Shown here one piece after another: positions 40,644 through 40,791 of a stretch of 40,791 nt of DNA. The number at the start of each line of letters is the position of its first letter. Position 1 is the first letter of the stretch. A model generated the notes under the pieces. It saw nothing but the letters and a program-made list of their open reading frames with translations. It did not search any database and was not told the origin of the DNA. The position numbers and the translations under genes were made by a program. The stretch covers positions 1-40,791 of the forward strand of contig USCI01000010.1 of NCBI GenBank assembly GCA_900553255.1. The letters are read 5' to 3'. The stretch is from an uncultured Oscillospiraceae bacterium (GTDB taxonomy: Bacteria > Bacillota > Clostridia > Oscillospirales > Acutalibacteraceae).

Positions 40644-40791
40644 ATATGACGATGGAGCGAACACGACGGTCCGATATACGTACGACGAAAAAATCGGGAA
40701 TCCGCAGAACTGGCGCGGCGGGATGAGCTTTACGTGGCAGAACGGGCGCCAGCTGGCCGGGATCAGCAAGGACGGCCTGACCGCCAGCTAT
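40644..40791 (+). repeat. Rhs core fragment opening displaced module 3, cut by the window end
   Basis: The frame reads YDDGANTTVRYTYDEKIG, then NPQNWRGGMSFTWQNG and onward to LTASY. The last 99 bases or so match 35478-35577 of the full gene, ending just before the point where displaced copy 2 begins. An in-frame TGA near 40628 precedes it and no good start codon is in frame. The tip and immunity gene must lie beyond the window. Confidence 0.8.

Overview
The window reads as a chromosome segment from a fairly GC-rich Clostridia bacterium (Firmicutes), probably an Oscillospirales/Ruminococcaceae-type gut commensal. The grounds are Firmicutes-type synteny (infC-rpmI-rplT; plsX-acp-rnc-radical SAM-smc-ftsY; yhbY-nadD/yqeK-LCP-rsfS-leuS; aroQ-pepP-efp), sigma-A type promoters, strong Shine-Dalgarno sites, and a CD1247-family acidic protein next to efp. 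The genus cannot be fixed by reading alone. Nearly every gene is on the + strand.

Region 1 (1-1650) is a disturbed, AT-rich patch. It has a second, degenerate copy of the infC-type promoter and leader (1-140), an AT-rich RCC1-repeat lipoprotein, a scar that looks like the 5' end of an IS transposase, and an ECF sigma factor gene on the - strand cut off inside region 2.

Region 2 (1744-28410) is housekeeping. The translation operon infC-rpmI-rplT has an attenuator-type leader, and infC appears to start at an AUA codon. It is followed by an rRNA methyltransferase, dprA, topA, trmFO, plsX, an ACP-like protein without its serine, rnc, a radical SAM protein, smc, a small membrane protein, ftsY, an ITPase, yhbY, a NadD-YqeK fusion, a divergent LCP protein, rsfS, leuS, rpsU with its own promoter and terminator, a YqeG phosphatase, an endonuclease IV-like protein, a YdcF-like protein, aroQ, a Xaa-Pro peptidase, efp, and a cysteine-rich acidic protein.

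Region 3 (28760-40791, running off the end) is a secreted Rhs/YD-repeat polymorphic toxin locus and is the most interesting part. One full gene of about 2567 residues has a signal peptide, a DNRLRE-like domain, carbohydrate-binding-like modules, a ricin-type lectin, a six-repeat FG-GAP block, the Rhs core and a papain-like peptidase tip. It is followed by a lipoprotein that is a plausible immunity partner. Downstream lie displaced modules. Each begins with a near-identical fragment of the Rhs core end, continues into an unrelated AT-rich C-terminal toxin domain, and is followed by a different small candidate immunity gene. The first displaced module has a glycine-rich tip with a three-helix membrane partner. 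The second has a histidine-rich tip with a 202-residue soluble partner. A third begins at about 40640 and leaves the window. Terminator hairpins separate the modules, and each module start has its own candidate sigma-A promoter. This suggests a reservoir of exchangeable toxin/immunity tips whose immunity genes can be expressed while displaced.
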